In this document: positions 33,016 through 44,153 of the stretch, in pieces
Layout: every line of letters begins with the position of its first letter
Numbering within the stretch: position 1 is the stretch's first letter
Notes under the pieces: model-generated
Databases searched by the model: none
Told to the model about the DNA's origin: nothing
Seen by the model: only the letters and a program-made list of their open reading frames with translations
NCBI GenBank assembly: GCA_014904845.1
Contig: MU119324.1
Span: 95,346-159,345, forward strand
Length of the DNA stretch: 64,000 nucleotides
Direction: 5' to 3'
From: Acephala macrosclerotiorum
Lineage: Eukaryota; Ascomycota; Leotiomycetes; Helotiales; Mollisiaceae
Position numbers and translations under genes: made by a program

Positions 33016-34848
33016 ATGAGATATACGGCAGTTGTCGCCGCCTTGGTCGGCGTGCAAACGTTTGTTTCGGTGGGTGCTACTCGATGCCACTGCCTCCCCA
33101 GCGACACGTGCTGGCCAGCCACTAGTCAATGGTCCGCTCTCAACGCTACCGTTAATGGGCGTTTGGTTGCAACCATCCCTATCGGGACGCCTTGCCACGA
33201 TCCCAACTACAATGAAGTTGCTTGTGCGGCATTGCAGTCTAACTGGACTCTCCCGCAACTCCAGTACGCTCCCCCGCCCAGCAAATTCAGTAGTCTTCCG
33301 TTATGTTTCTGACTGACATCATGTACTAGTTTGGCCTCATCGTCTTCTGTGATGCAAACATACTTCGCCAACCAAAGCTGCGATCCCTTCACTCCTCAGT
33401 CGCAGGCATGCGTCCTCGGTAACTATGTTAGCTACGCAGTGAACGTATCGAGCACGAGCGACGTTGTTGCGGCCCTATCATTTGCACAGAAGAACAACGT
33501 TCGTATCGTTATCCGCAGCACGGGTCATGAGTATAACCCCATTTTCCTCCCCCCCCTTTGCGTCTCTTAAGTTGTCATAAACTGACATGATCCTCCAACA
33601 AGCTACTTCGGCCGTTCCACGGGCGCCGGTGGCCTATCCATTTGGACCCATCACCTTAAGGACATTGAATTCTTGAACTACTCCAGCTCAGCATACACAG
33701 GCCCCGCTGCCAAAGTCGGCGCAGGAGTCATCGGCGCTGAGGCACTGGCAGCTGCCCACGCCAACAACTATGTTATCGTCACCGGAGAGTGTCCTACTGT
33801 CGGTATTGCGGGTGGATATACTCAAGGTGGTGGTCATTCCGCCCTAAGCACCAGCTTCGGTCTCGGTGCTGACCAGACACTTGAGTTTCAGGTTGTCACT
33901 GCCTTGGGCAAAGTCGTCACTGCATCTGCCTCGCAGAACAGCGATCTGTATTGGGCGCTAAGTGGAGGCGGCGGCGGAACTTACGGCGTCGTTATTTCCA
34001 TGACTGTTAAGGTCTATCCTGAGGCTACCATTGGTGGTGCTTCTTTGGAAATGGCAGCTGCGTACACAACGCAGGACAAATTCGACCAGGCCGTTTCGCA
34101 GTTCCATGCGATGCTGCCAAACATGACAGATCACGGCGCTATGGTGGTATACTACTTCAACAACGCCGTCTTTGTCATTGATCCCATCACGGTCTACAAC
34201 TCCACGGCGGCATACGTCCGCGACACAATCCTTGCTCCCTTCATGGCCGTGCTCGCCGACCTAGGGATCCCTTCATCGGTTGCCTATACCGAGCTCTCAT
34301 ACTACGATCACTACAACACGTACATGGGTCCGCTCCCTTACGGCAACATAGGCGTGGGGGAGTACCAGTATGGCAGCAGGCTGATTCCACGATCTGTCCT
34401 CGAGAATGACAACGCCGCCTTGCAGGCGGCGCTGCAGAACCTGACGGCGCATGGCGTATTGGCAGTGGGAAGTTCGGCTTCGTACGCAAAGCCGGCGGGG
34501 GTGAACAACTCAGTGCTGCCGGCATGGCGGGAGACAACGGTGCACATGCAGCTGACGACGCCGTGGAACGAGACGGCACCGTGGGCGGATATGGTGGCAG
34601 CACAGGTACAGATGACAAACGAATTTGTGGCGCAGGTTGAGGCGGTGACTCCGGGCAGTGGGGCGTATATTAATGAGGCAGACTTTAGGCAGCCGAACTG
34701 GCAGGAGACGTTCTTTGGAGCAAATTATGCAACGCTGCTGGCTATTAAAAGGAATTGGGATCCCAATTCAACGTTTTATGGGCTTCGAACTGTCGGGAGC
34801 GATACGTGGACTATAGCGAATGATGGCAGGATGTGTACTTCCGTTTGA
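33016..34848 (+). CDS. Secreted FAD-linked oxidase, BBE-like
   Basis: Three exons, 33016-33263, 33330-33530 and 33603-34848, give 564 residues. The N-terminal signal peptide (YTAVVAALVGVQTFVSVGAT) implies secretion. The PCMH-type FAD domain starts VSYAVNVSSTSDVVAALSFA. It has RSTGH at the second splice, which restores GHDYFGRSTGAGGLSIW; that His is the usual covalent FAD-binding residue. ECPTVGIAGGYTQGGGHSAL carries a Cys at the second attachment position, so the flavin may be held by both His and Cys. The C-terminus ends with the berberine-bridge-like block NWQETFFGANYATLLAIKRN with WDPNSTFYGLRTVGS. Several NxS/T sequons suggest glycosylation. Relatives oxidise alcohols, sugars or alkaloid-like compounds; substrate unknown. 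Confidence 0.93.
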
Positions 34849-35906
34849 ACCGACTTTGGTGGCTGATAGAATGACGAGGCAAAATTCTGTTAAATTTCAG
34901 TCTCTGATTGGTTGATACTGAATATTATATTCATGGCTTACAAGTGGGAAAAGCCTTGATTATATGCTTCAGACTTTTTAACTCGGGAAACTAAAATTTT
35001 TAATAAATTCTTTGTAAATAATTATTTATATTAATATTATTATAATATCCCCGCACCTAGCTAGATCTCATCACCTTAATCAATCAACCAGATCATTAAG
35101 ACCATCGAATATATCACTCAAATTGACATGCAAACTCTATTTCTCCTGCCTTTTCGTATCGCTCTGGAACTGCGGCTCGCGAAGAGATTCGACTCCTTTT
35201 TGTTACCTTTTCATTGAATGAGTACATTGACGCGATATTGGAGAGCATTCAACAATTTCATAAAGATGCAGCCATATCTGCGCAGATCTATCTCCGTCCT
35301 GGTAGTACGCCGATCCAGGACAACTCGACGCCGTCCGTGCCTTCAGAATATGTGCCACACTTATTGCCATTCAAGGGTTTCGCTTTTCGAAAATGATGTT
35401 GGCGCATAAATTGAGACAGCCTCCTTCGCTCTGTGACTGGGCTTTCATTAATTCCATCAAACTTGTTAAGTCGATATGCCGAGCTCTCAAGAATTCGGAA
35501 TCTGAGATCGTGGATGTCTACTTGAAGCAATGTCAAATAGGTATTGCGGAGGATTATACGATCGTTTTCGTCCCAGAATATTCGAAGATTGGCGACCAAG
35601 TCTGGTTCTAAACCGTTCTTTGCGGTGTCGTTGTGATCAGATATCGGCATGCTGATAGGTATCACGCAATGCTCGGTTCACTGACGTTCACATCTTCAAG
35701 TTTGAGTGCACTAGAACTCTACACTTAGCGGTGAGGCTCGTGTTCGGCAATAAAGTGTTCATTCCCATGAGAAGCAATTTGGATATATTCCGACTATATT
35801 ACTTTGTGTCACCTTGAACCTTAGTACTACGGCCATCTGCCAGCCTTATTACAGACTCCAGTTTTCAGAATCCGCTTTCTCATCCCCGTCTAAATAAAGG
35901 AACAAG
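34849..35906. other. Intergenic region with A/T-rich patch and unrecognised overlapping frames
   Basis: A/T-rich at about 34980-35050. Two plus-strand frames, 35214-35396 and 35393-35611, overlap at ATGA. The second ends IAEDYTIVFVPEYSKIGDQV, vaguely like the region after HET domains. Whether they are a gene relic linked to the HET pseudogene downstream is unclear. Confidence 0.35.
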
Positions 35907-36557
35907 ATGCTGCTAGAGATCCCAGTAGCTCTATCATCGTTCAAGTCGCTACATCACCTGAGCACACTGTATTCGCCACTTATTGAAACAGACGAGATTT
36001 GCCTTCTGGTTCTGCCACCGCTCTCTGGCCAGGGCTCCATCAGGTGTAAAATCATACATGCAAAACTTATGGACAACATTCGGTATGAGGCATTTTCGTA
36101 CGTGTGAGGCTCAGGCGAGTCAAAGAAGGCAATCGAAATCGACGGCTTCGAAATGCCAATCGGGACTAACCTCTGGGAAGCCTTGTACTATCTGGCTCCC
36201 ACATGCGGCGCACGAGTCTTGTGGATAGATGCTATTTGCATCAATCAAGAGAGCGATGTTGAACGAAATCATCAGGTCGCGCAGATGGGCAGGATCTATA
36301 GCACCACTGAGACTGTTGTTGTATGGCTTGGAAGTCCGACCAAAGAAAGCCAGGCGCTCTTTCAACTCCTGGGCAATCACCAATGGTCAGACTTCCAAAA
36401 CTCGCCTACTCTCCCCAAACAGAGCCTAGAATATCTTATTCTGCTCTGCCAGAAAGAATATTGGGCGAGGCTCTGGATCATCCAAGAAGTCATTCTGGCT
36501 TCCTCGATAATAATCCAGTGTGGCGCAGACTCATGTCAATGGCTTCGACTACGATAG
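35907..36557 (+). pseudogene. HET-domain gene with one in-frame TGA and a downstream frameshift
   Basis: Clear HET domain of the short-linker type: YEAFSYV, then TGA at 36105-36107 where a Trp (TGG) is almost invariant, then GSGESKKAIEIDGFEMPIG, LWIDAICINQESDVERNHQV, QMGRIYSTTETVVVWLG and YWARLWIIQEVILASSIIIQ. The same frame runs through the TGA from 35907 to 36557. Afterwards the conserved next part (FDYDRP) is in another frame, and no C-terminal region of normal length can be followed. A single G-to-A change explains the stop and matches RIP-type mutation seen from the opposite strand. A functional allele could exist in other strains. Confidence 0.85.
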
Positions 36558-37684
36558 GCCTTCGATACGCTAGGATGAGCTGTGATACTATTACGCCCCC
36601 ATCTTTCCAAGACAATCCGTTGCTATTGTAAATCAGTTCATCAATCTTGCTTCGACTTATTCGACAACAGAATCTGCACCGTCACTCTTGGAGGTCTTTG
36701 CCAAGTTCATTATACAAAACCTACCGCTTCTACCCTCCTCCAATCTTACCCGAACCTTCCGATTGGTGGATCAAGCCTCAACTACCTGGGCAGACTGCAC
36801 GTCAGATTGAATTCTAGGGCCTAGTCGAAGGCACGACGGCGCAAGACATTCGTTTGGTCAAGCAAGGCTGTACGTAAGAGGTTATGTTAACGTTCTCCTT
36901 CATCTCAAAAAGGACGTCCACAAATCGAAGCAGCAAGGTTCCTTTCTCATTGAATAGAAGCTCTCGTACCTGCATGAACAACATACAGCATCTTCATTTT
37001 GATCTTGCATCAACTCGTAAGCCGGAACGACCGCCACACGATCTCTCACATTCCACTGCGCCTCAATCAGATTCACATGGGATTGAGAAAGCTTGGCCAT
37101 CTTAATCGCAACCCCTCTTCCCAGAGACGAAATCGCAGCCGAGCACTTCGCCAATCGGATGTCTTGGCCTTCAACCCCTGAATGAAGCTTTCAAGGGTTC
37201 TGTCTAATATCCGCGCTTCTCCACGCCAGCCCACCCTCGCATTAATAGATTCCCGGATCTTCCCCATATCGTTCGCGCTCACACGCGTTTGTGATTCGAA
37301 CTATCGAGTATCCACAAAGTCTTGGTGCCTTCCATTGACGACAAACCTGGACAATCTTGTTTGTCCTACTGCATTCCTCTGCACCTTCCAAAAGGTTCTG
37401 GCATGAAACAATTGATCGTTCTAGAAGTCAAAGTGCCTCGGTTGTGGTCTCCATGATCTTCCCAATTGAGTTCAGAGCCTCCGAAATGGGCAACATCACG
37501 AACGAGACCGCGTCACATTCCTTGCAATTATTGAGGGTCTACTGTATGATGCGCAGAAGTTAGAGCCCAAATCTCCGGGATCAAGAGGAGAAGCAAAATA
37601 TAAGATGTCCAGGACATTCCGTATTGCCATGTGTCCAGCAGTCAATCAATCGTCACTCCTTGATTTTCATCTCGCCTGTTCAAA
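36558..37684. other. Intergenic region, probably including degraded 3' part of the HET gene
   Basis: Many short frames with no recognisable domain on either strand. The part just right of 36557 is likely the remains of the HET gene's C-terminal region. The final few hundred bases should hold the promoter of the carboxylesterase. Confidence 0.35.
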
Positions 37685-39522
37685 ATGGGTGTCAAGACTG
37701 TTACAATCACTTCTATCTTCACCGCATTTGCTTGCGCTGCACCAACATCGTCAAATCCCTCGACGGTGGCATCCACATCTTCAGCTTCAACAAGTCTACC
37801 AACAGTTGACCTCGGGTATGCTTTGCACCAAGCAACAATCAACGTGAGTCTCTCCCATAACTCTTCTGAACATGTCTTAACATCGGCGCAGGAGACTGGC
37901 AACTACTACAACTTCTCTAATATCCGTTATGCCGCTCCTCCCACTGGCAACCTCAGATTCGCCGCTCCTGTAGCCCCGACGACTATCAACCGCACACTCA
38001 ACGATGGCCAGCAAGGATCAGTCTGCGCTCAGGCAGCACCATACTGGGAAGAGATCGCATCATACTACCTTTCTGGCGCCGATACAGCGACTCTTGACTA
38101 TGTCGAGGAAGAAATTGACGCCTTGACCGCGTCTTTGACTATCTCAAGCGTCCCGCAATCGGATCCCAGAGCAACCGAAGACTGCTTGTTCCTCGATGTA
38201 ATCGTGCCCGAGTCGATCTACATTCAGAAAACATCTGCTCCTGTTCTTGTTTGGGTTTACGGTGGTGGTTATATTGCCGGCGACAAGACGAGCACTGGTA
38301 ATCCAGCAACTTTGATCGCTTCTAGCATGGAGAATGGTGGAGAGGGTGTCGTCTATGTTGCCATGAACTACCGTCTCGGTCTCTTCGTACGTGTCCTGCA
38401 GAACTGTGGCAGAATGAAACTAATGTGTCTCAGGGATGGCTCTCTGGCTCAACATTTAACAGTGAGGATGGTGTTTCAAATGCCGCTCTCTACGATCAGC
38501 GCCTCGCGTTTGAATGGGTTCAGGAAAATATTCATCTCTTCGGTGGTGACCCAGCCCGAGTAACTGTCATCGGCGAATCAGCTGGTGCTGGATCGATCAT
38601 GCACCAAATCACCGCCTACGGAGGTGCCAACGGCTCAGCTCCCTTCTCACAAGCCATCCTCCAGAGCCCCGGTTTCCCACCAGTCCCAGGAGATGCCGAG
38701 CAAGAAGCTACCTTCCAATCCGTCCTTACCCAAGCCCAATCTTTGATCTCCTCGGACGTCACTGACGTTGCCACTCTCCGTGACCTCGACTTCACCACCC
38801 TTGCTGGCCTCAACACCATCGTTGTTGCGCGCTCAGCTCCATACGGAACCTTCACCTTTGGCCCAGTCGTCGATGGTAACTTCGTGCCCGCCATGCCTGG
38901 CAAGCTGCTCCTTGAAGGCAAATTCGACACCTCACTCAATGTCATGGTCGGCCACAACTCCGACGAGGGTCTCGAGTTCACCTCTCCATTCCTCACCACT
39001 GACGCACTCCTCGAAGCCAACCTAGAAGCCGTCTTTCCCACCGCTTCCAACGAGACCATCGCTTACATGCTCGACACTCTCTGGCCCGCCGTGTATGACG
39101 GCACTTACGGCTACACCACCCTCTTCGAGCGCGCTTCCTTGATCACCGCTGAAGTCTCCTTCACCTGCAACACCCGCTACATCGATCTCGCGTTCAACAA
39201 TGAGACTTTTGCGTACTACTTCAATGTTCCTCCCGGACTTCACGGCGAGGATATCGCGTACACGTTCTTCAACGGCGATACCACTACCTCTGATGATGGA
39301 CTCCCTGTCAACGCTACTGTAGCTACCACGCTTCAGAAGTACATCACGAATTTCGCTATCAGCACAGACGGAAACCCGAATGGAGAGACGGTGCCTTTCT
39401 TCCCGAAGTACCAGAGCAACAGCACGACGTTAGTTATTGGTGATGCTGGAATTGGTGGTGTGATTACTGATACGACGGCGAATGACAGGTGTGCGTGGTT
39501 GATGACTGCTGCTTATGCTTAG
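37685..39522 (+). CDS. Secreted type-B carboxylesterase/lipase
   Basis: Alpha/beta-hydrolase that cleaves carboxylic esters, exported by an N-terminal signal (VTITSIFTAFACAAP). Three exons, 37685-37843, 37892-38386 and 38434-39522, give 580 residues. Family blocks: NIRYAAPPTGNLRFAAPV, ATEDCLFLDVIVPE (type-B signature 2), VLVWVYGGGYIAGDK (oxyanion-hole HGG position reads YGGG), ALYDQRLAFEWVQENIHLFG and VTVIGESAGAGS with the nucleophile Ser in GESAG. The acid is Glu in GHNSDEGLEF and the His is probably that in PPGLHGEDIAYTF. Multiple NxT/S sites suggest glycosylation. The introns are 48 and 47 nt, both phase 0. The upstream neighbours are relics, so no cluster context is visible. Confidence 0.94.
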
Positions 39523-40269
39523 GTTGGAATTGAGAGGGAAACGGGGATTGGTTATGAGTTATGACTATGATTCTTGTATATACTTTCCTCTGATGCATAT
39601 ATCCAGATAGGGGACTGGAGAAGTGATAATGATAATAATTTCCTAACAACTCCTCCTCTTCCCCCCATCTTTCCTTGCATCCAATCTTTCCCTATCCCTT
39701 CCATCTCTCCTCAATTTCTTCAGACGAAACCCACGTTTCTCTCTCAGGCCCAGAAACAACCCCTCTCCACTTCGAAACACTGACCAAGCATTTACCAATC
39801 GCCACCCAAACACTTCCTGAAAACTCCCGCCCACCCTGTACCCTGTTGGATCCAGACCCCACTTTCCAGATCTGGTACACACCGATCGGAGCGGATCGTG
39901 GTTCCTGCATTTCATCCGAGAATCCATGTCAAGTTCCATGTCGTGCAGACAGGCATCGGGTTGTTCGGCAGTGTCATCTCAAACGGGGGGGTTAGACGCG
40001 CCTCCTCGGGAGGATGGGATAGGCCGACGGATACCGATGATGCGCAACTCAGTTCAAGGTATGTGAACATTATGAATGCGCCGAGTCAGGCAAGAAGGTT
40101 GGAAAGAAGGAAAATATCTTGACAAAGATATATACAGTCCATACTCCACGGCTACCCTCATACAATATACAAGAAGACGACAAAAGAGAACCAGTCTTTA
40201 AGCATTGGACATTATCATCTCCTATGAATCGGGGGCCCTCTTCTGAAGACGAACCCCAAACCCCTCATG
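39523..40269. other. Intergenic region between convergent genes
   Basis: Lies between the convergent carboxylesterase and rhodopsin-domain genes. Overlapping frames at 39643-39995 have no recognisable domain. Confidence 0.35.
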
Positions 40270-41908
40270 TCACCAACCCGCAGGCGCCACACCCACACCA
40301 CTCTGCACACTCGTTCTCCTTCCCCTCGAATCTCCCGTCCCATTTTTCTGCATCGGTGCTGGGAACCTCATCGAGACTGGTACTTCGACACCTGCACCAC
40401 CAGCTCCTCCATGAACATCTTCTTCTATCCAACTGGTGACGTGCGTTTGTACGGTTTTTCGGATCGCTACCGGCCATTCTCCAATCGGATCTGGTCCAGT
40501 GAGGTTACGAGTTCGGGAAGTTTGTCGTGTGTGGCTGCCGGTCCTCGTCCTTGAACTCTGTCGACTACGGTTGTGGCCTTGTTCAAGATCCCACGTCCTA
40601 TCGCTCCCATTATGGCTGCGAACACTTCCCTCGTCTCGCCCTTCGGCACTAATCGTAACCGTATTGCCCCTCTCCCTTCCCACCTTCTCATTCGATCCCG
40701 CAACCATTGGAGAAATCATATACTTTAACCCAACCTCATCCCCCATCCCATCTCCATCCATCGTAATATTTCCCTTGCTCCCACTCCTAATATACCCTTT
40801 CCTTCCCCCTAATCCAATACTATTCCCACTCAACCCTCTACTCCTACTCATACCATGCCCATATCCGCTACTTTTTTGTCTAGCTGTCGTTGATCCCCAA
40901 AGCTTGGTTCGAGAAAGGAAAGCGGAGAAGAGGGGTCGTAATGTGGCCATGTTTGCTGCTGTGATGGCGAGACCGGGTTCGATTGCGGACAAGATTACAA
41001 CGTCAGTTGAGGAGTAAAGGAAGTCTGCTGCGTTGTCGACGAGGATTTTGACGTAGGGGATGCGGACTATTACTGCGATTGCGGCGCTGCTTCAAATCAA
41101 CACCTTGTTCTCTCTCCAAAAGACAGAGAAAGGGTTAGAGAATGGAGAGGGACGTACATAATACCCATACTCAAAATCGTGCTCACTGTCAACTTCGTCC
41201 TAATGTTCATCTGCAACTGACTAACAATAACAACCGGTAGCAACGCTAACACCACATCACAAAACGCATTCACGCCCGAATGCATATAAGTCATTGCTCC
41301 GACTGTTTCAGGCGCAAGACAAGATCCTGTTTCGCCGCCGAACTGCATCCAGAAATAAGAGACGGGCTTGCATTGGAAGACAAGGAAGAGAAAAAAGGCA
41401 ATGGTGACAAGGGAGACGAGAGTCATGATGGAGTAGAGGATTATGCGGTAGGTTTTGTCGGTTGCGATGCGGAGGAGGAAGAGGGCGATTGAGAGTTTGA
41501 GGAAGCAGGTTGTCACTGTATAGGCGAGCTCTACTGCGAACCAGTACTTGGAGGATGGTGTTAGTATGATATTTTCGAGAAAGTGAGGGCGCTAACTTAC
41601 CATCATTGCCGGCTGAAGGTTTTGAGGTGCGGTTAACTCGATTTCGATGAGGTGCATGCCCATGGAATGCGAAATGCCTTCAAGTACAAGGCTAGCTGTC
41701 AAGGTAAAACATAACTGCCAAAGTCAATCCATGTCACTCTCCCCAAACAGCATCAACACACCTGTGCGACAATCGCAAGCCAGTCCTCGGGTCCAAAGGA
41801 CTTCGCCATGAACCCTTTCACGTAACATCTCAAAGCCGTTGTGATCCAAGTCAAGCTCAAAAATACTGCAGCAACGGCATCGACCTCAGGCGCCCTATTA
41901 GTCGCCAT
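40270..41908 (-). CDS. Rhodopsin-domain fungal integral membrane protein
   Basis: Four exons, 41908-41762, 41714-41601, 41546-41158 and 41089-40270, give 489 residues with exact frame closure. The start MATNRAPEVDAVAAVFLS leads directly into TM1; no signal peptide or CFEM region is seen, unlike the gene at 30143-31755. Family features: SLTWITTALRCYVKGFMAKS with GPEDWLAIVAQ, YWFAVELAYTVTTCFLKLSI then ALFLLRI, FQCKPVSYFWMQFGGET, SGVNAFCDVVLALLPVVIVS and DVVILSAIEPGLAITAANMA then TLRPLF. A long Ser/Gly/Arg-rich cytoplasmic tail (over 200 residues, with SRSRGLSGNSIGLGGRKG) follows. Probably a plasma-membrane receptor-like or regulatory protein; ligand unknown. The A/T-rich block begins about 340 bp upstream of its start codon. 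Confidence 0.9.
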
Positions 41909-42249
41909 GGGGTGATATCCAAAAAAAACAAACGGCAATGAGCTCATAAACGAACGAGTTGAAAAGCAGAGGAACACTATAATGCTCATGCCAGCACAGA
42001 GAGTGCCTAGCACGAAAGCTAAGAAAAGAGAAAGATGGCTTATTCTTGTACGAAGCTTAGAGATATCAGAATCGCATTCACACTTGTGATAGTGACATAA
42101 AGTTTAGTTTCACCCAGTGTATTAAATGATTCATCGGCAAATTTCAATTTGATCGGAAATTCGGCAGTAATCGGACCGGCCTGCCATACCCTGCCAGATA
42201 AGCTTCTGTCTGAAGATTCAACTTCCAGGCCTTCCAAACGCTTTCCAAA
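41909..42249. promoter_or_regulatory. Promoter region of the rhodopsin-domain gene, abutting the A/T block
   Basis: Only about 340 bases of normal composition separate the start codon from the A/T-rich block. The border carries a short duplicated phrase (cttccaaacg then tttccaaacg at about 42231-42251). Confidence 0.45.
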
Positions 42250-44098
42250 CGATCTTCAAACTAAAAACTATTTTCCAAAGCTATTAAATTTTATTCTAAT
42301 TTAATTATTTATTTAATGTTCCATTCAAAATCTATTTTAAAATAATAATTAATTAATATTTATATAAAGAATTACGAATTATACGATTAATATATTCGAA
42401 AAATATAATATTTAAATATTAATTCGTTTTTTAAAATTAAAAATTTCTATTTTTTTTTTTCGTACGTATTTCTTTTAATTCTTTTTAAATATTTATATAA
42501 TTTATAATACGAATTTAATATACTTTTTAAAATAACTATCGATTTATAATTTAATTTTAATAATTAAATTATATAAAAAAAATTATTTTATAATAATTAA
42601 AATTTTCGAAAAAATTATATATATTATTATAATAAATATAATATTTTAATCGAATTAAATTAGTTTTTTAATAACGAATAAATATTAAAATATGTAATTT
42701 CGATAAATTTAAAAAAAAAAAATTAATATTTAATATATTTATTAAATTATTATTAAAATTATAAATATATATTTTTAAAAAAAATTTATTTTTATTTTTT
42801 ATATTTCTATAGTTTATTATTACGCGATTTTTAATACGTTTAATAATATTAATCTCGAAATAATATATATATATATATATTTTTAATAATAATAATTTTC
42901 GAATTATAAAATATTTTATAATTAATAATCGGAATATTTTATATTAAACTTATTATATTATTATTATTTAATTTTACCGCGTTTTAATAAAAGTTTTTAT
43001 TTGAAATAAATAGTTATAATATTTAATCGATATTGTTTTTATGTCGTTTTATACGTAATATATTATTTTTTAATTATATATTTCATATATTCGTATTAAA
43101 ATTTAATTTAAATATAATCGCATATAATTTACGTATTAACTTATATTAAAATAAATAAAATAATAATAAAAAAATATTTATAATAATAAAATTTTTACTT
43201 TTTAATAAAATTATATAATATATTTTTAAAAGTAATATTATTTTTATTAAAAATTTATTATTATTATTATTATTAAATATTTTATATTTATTTTTAATTT
43301 TATTATTATATATATATTTTTCAATTTAAAATAAAATTAATTAAATATTTATTATTATTAATTAAACGATTTAATTATTAATTTTATAACGAATTAATTT
43401 ATATTTTTTTAAAATTAAATATAAATTAAAAAAATTAAATATTTTTTATTTTTTCGTTTTAATTTAATTATATAATAAATTTTATATATTTTATATTTAA
43501 TTTTTTTCGTTTTTTTATTATTATTATTACAATTATTATTTTTTAAATAATCGTATATTTTTTTTTTAATTTTTAATTTTTTTTTTTAATATTTCAAAAT
43601 ATTCGATTTTTTATTTAATCGATATAATACTCGTAAAAAATTTTATATTCGCAAATATATTTACGTAAAAGTAATTTTTTTTTTAAATTATTATTATAAC
43701 AATTAATACTATATATTATTTATTTAATATCGTAAAATTATTTTTTCAATTTTTAAAAATTAATAATTATATTAATAAATTTATATAATTTTAATATAAT
43801 TTTAATATCGTTTATTATTTTTCTATTTATAAAATCTATTTATTAAATTAAAATAATATTATATATTAAAAACGTAATTTAATTTATAATTATATATTTT
43901 TTACGTTTTTTAAAAAAAAAAAATATAATTAATATATTATTTTTTATATTAATTTTTTAATCGTTATAAAATAAAATTTAATATTTTTAAATATTTTTTG
44001 TATTAATTCGATTATAAAAGAATTTTAAATATAAATTTTAAATAATCGAATATATTTAAATATATTATTAAATATATTATTATTTTTATTATTATTAG

Positions 44099-44153
<55 letters not shown>

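Noticed and set aside
40436..41017. 193-codon plus frame rich in Pro/Leu
   Set aside because: Antisense of the Ser/Gly/Arg-rich tail of the rhodopsin-domain protein.
44090..44150. Trinucleotide (tta)n run in the A/T block as a microsatellite locus
   Set aside because: The whole block is A/T; such runs are expected there and are not separately informative.
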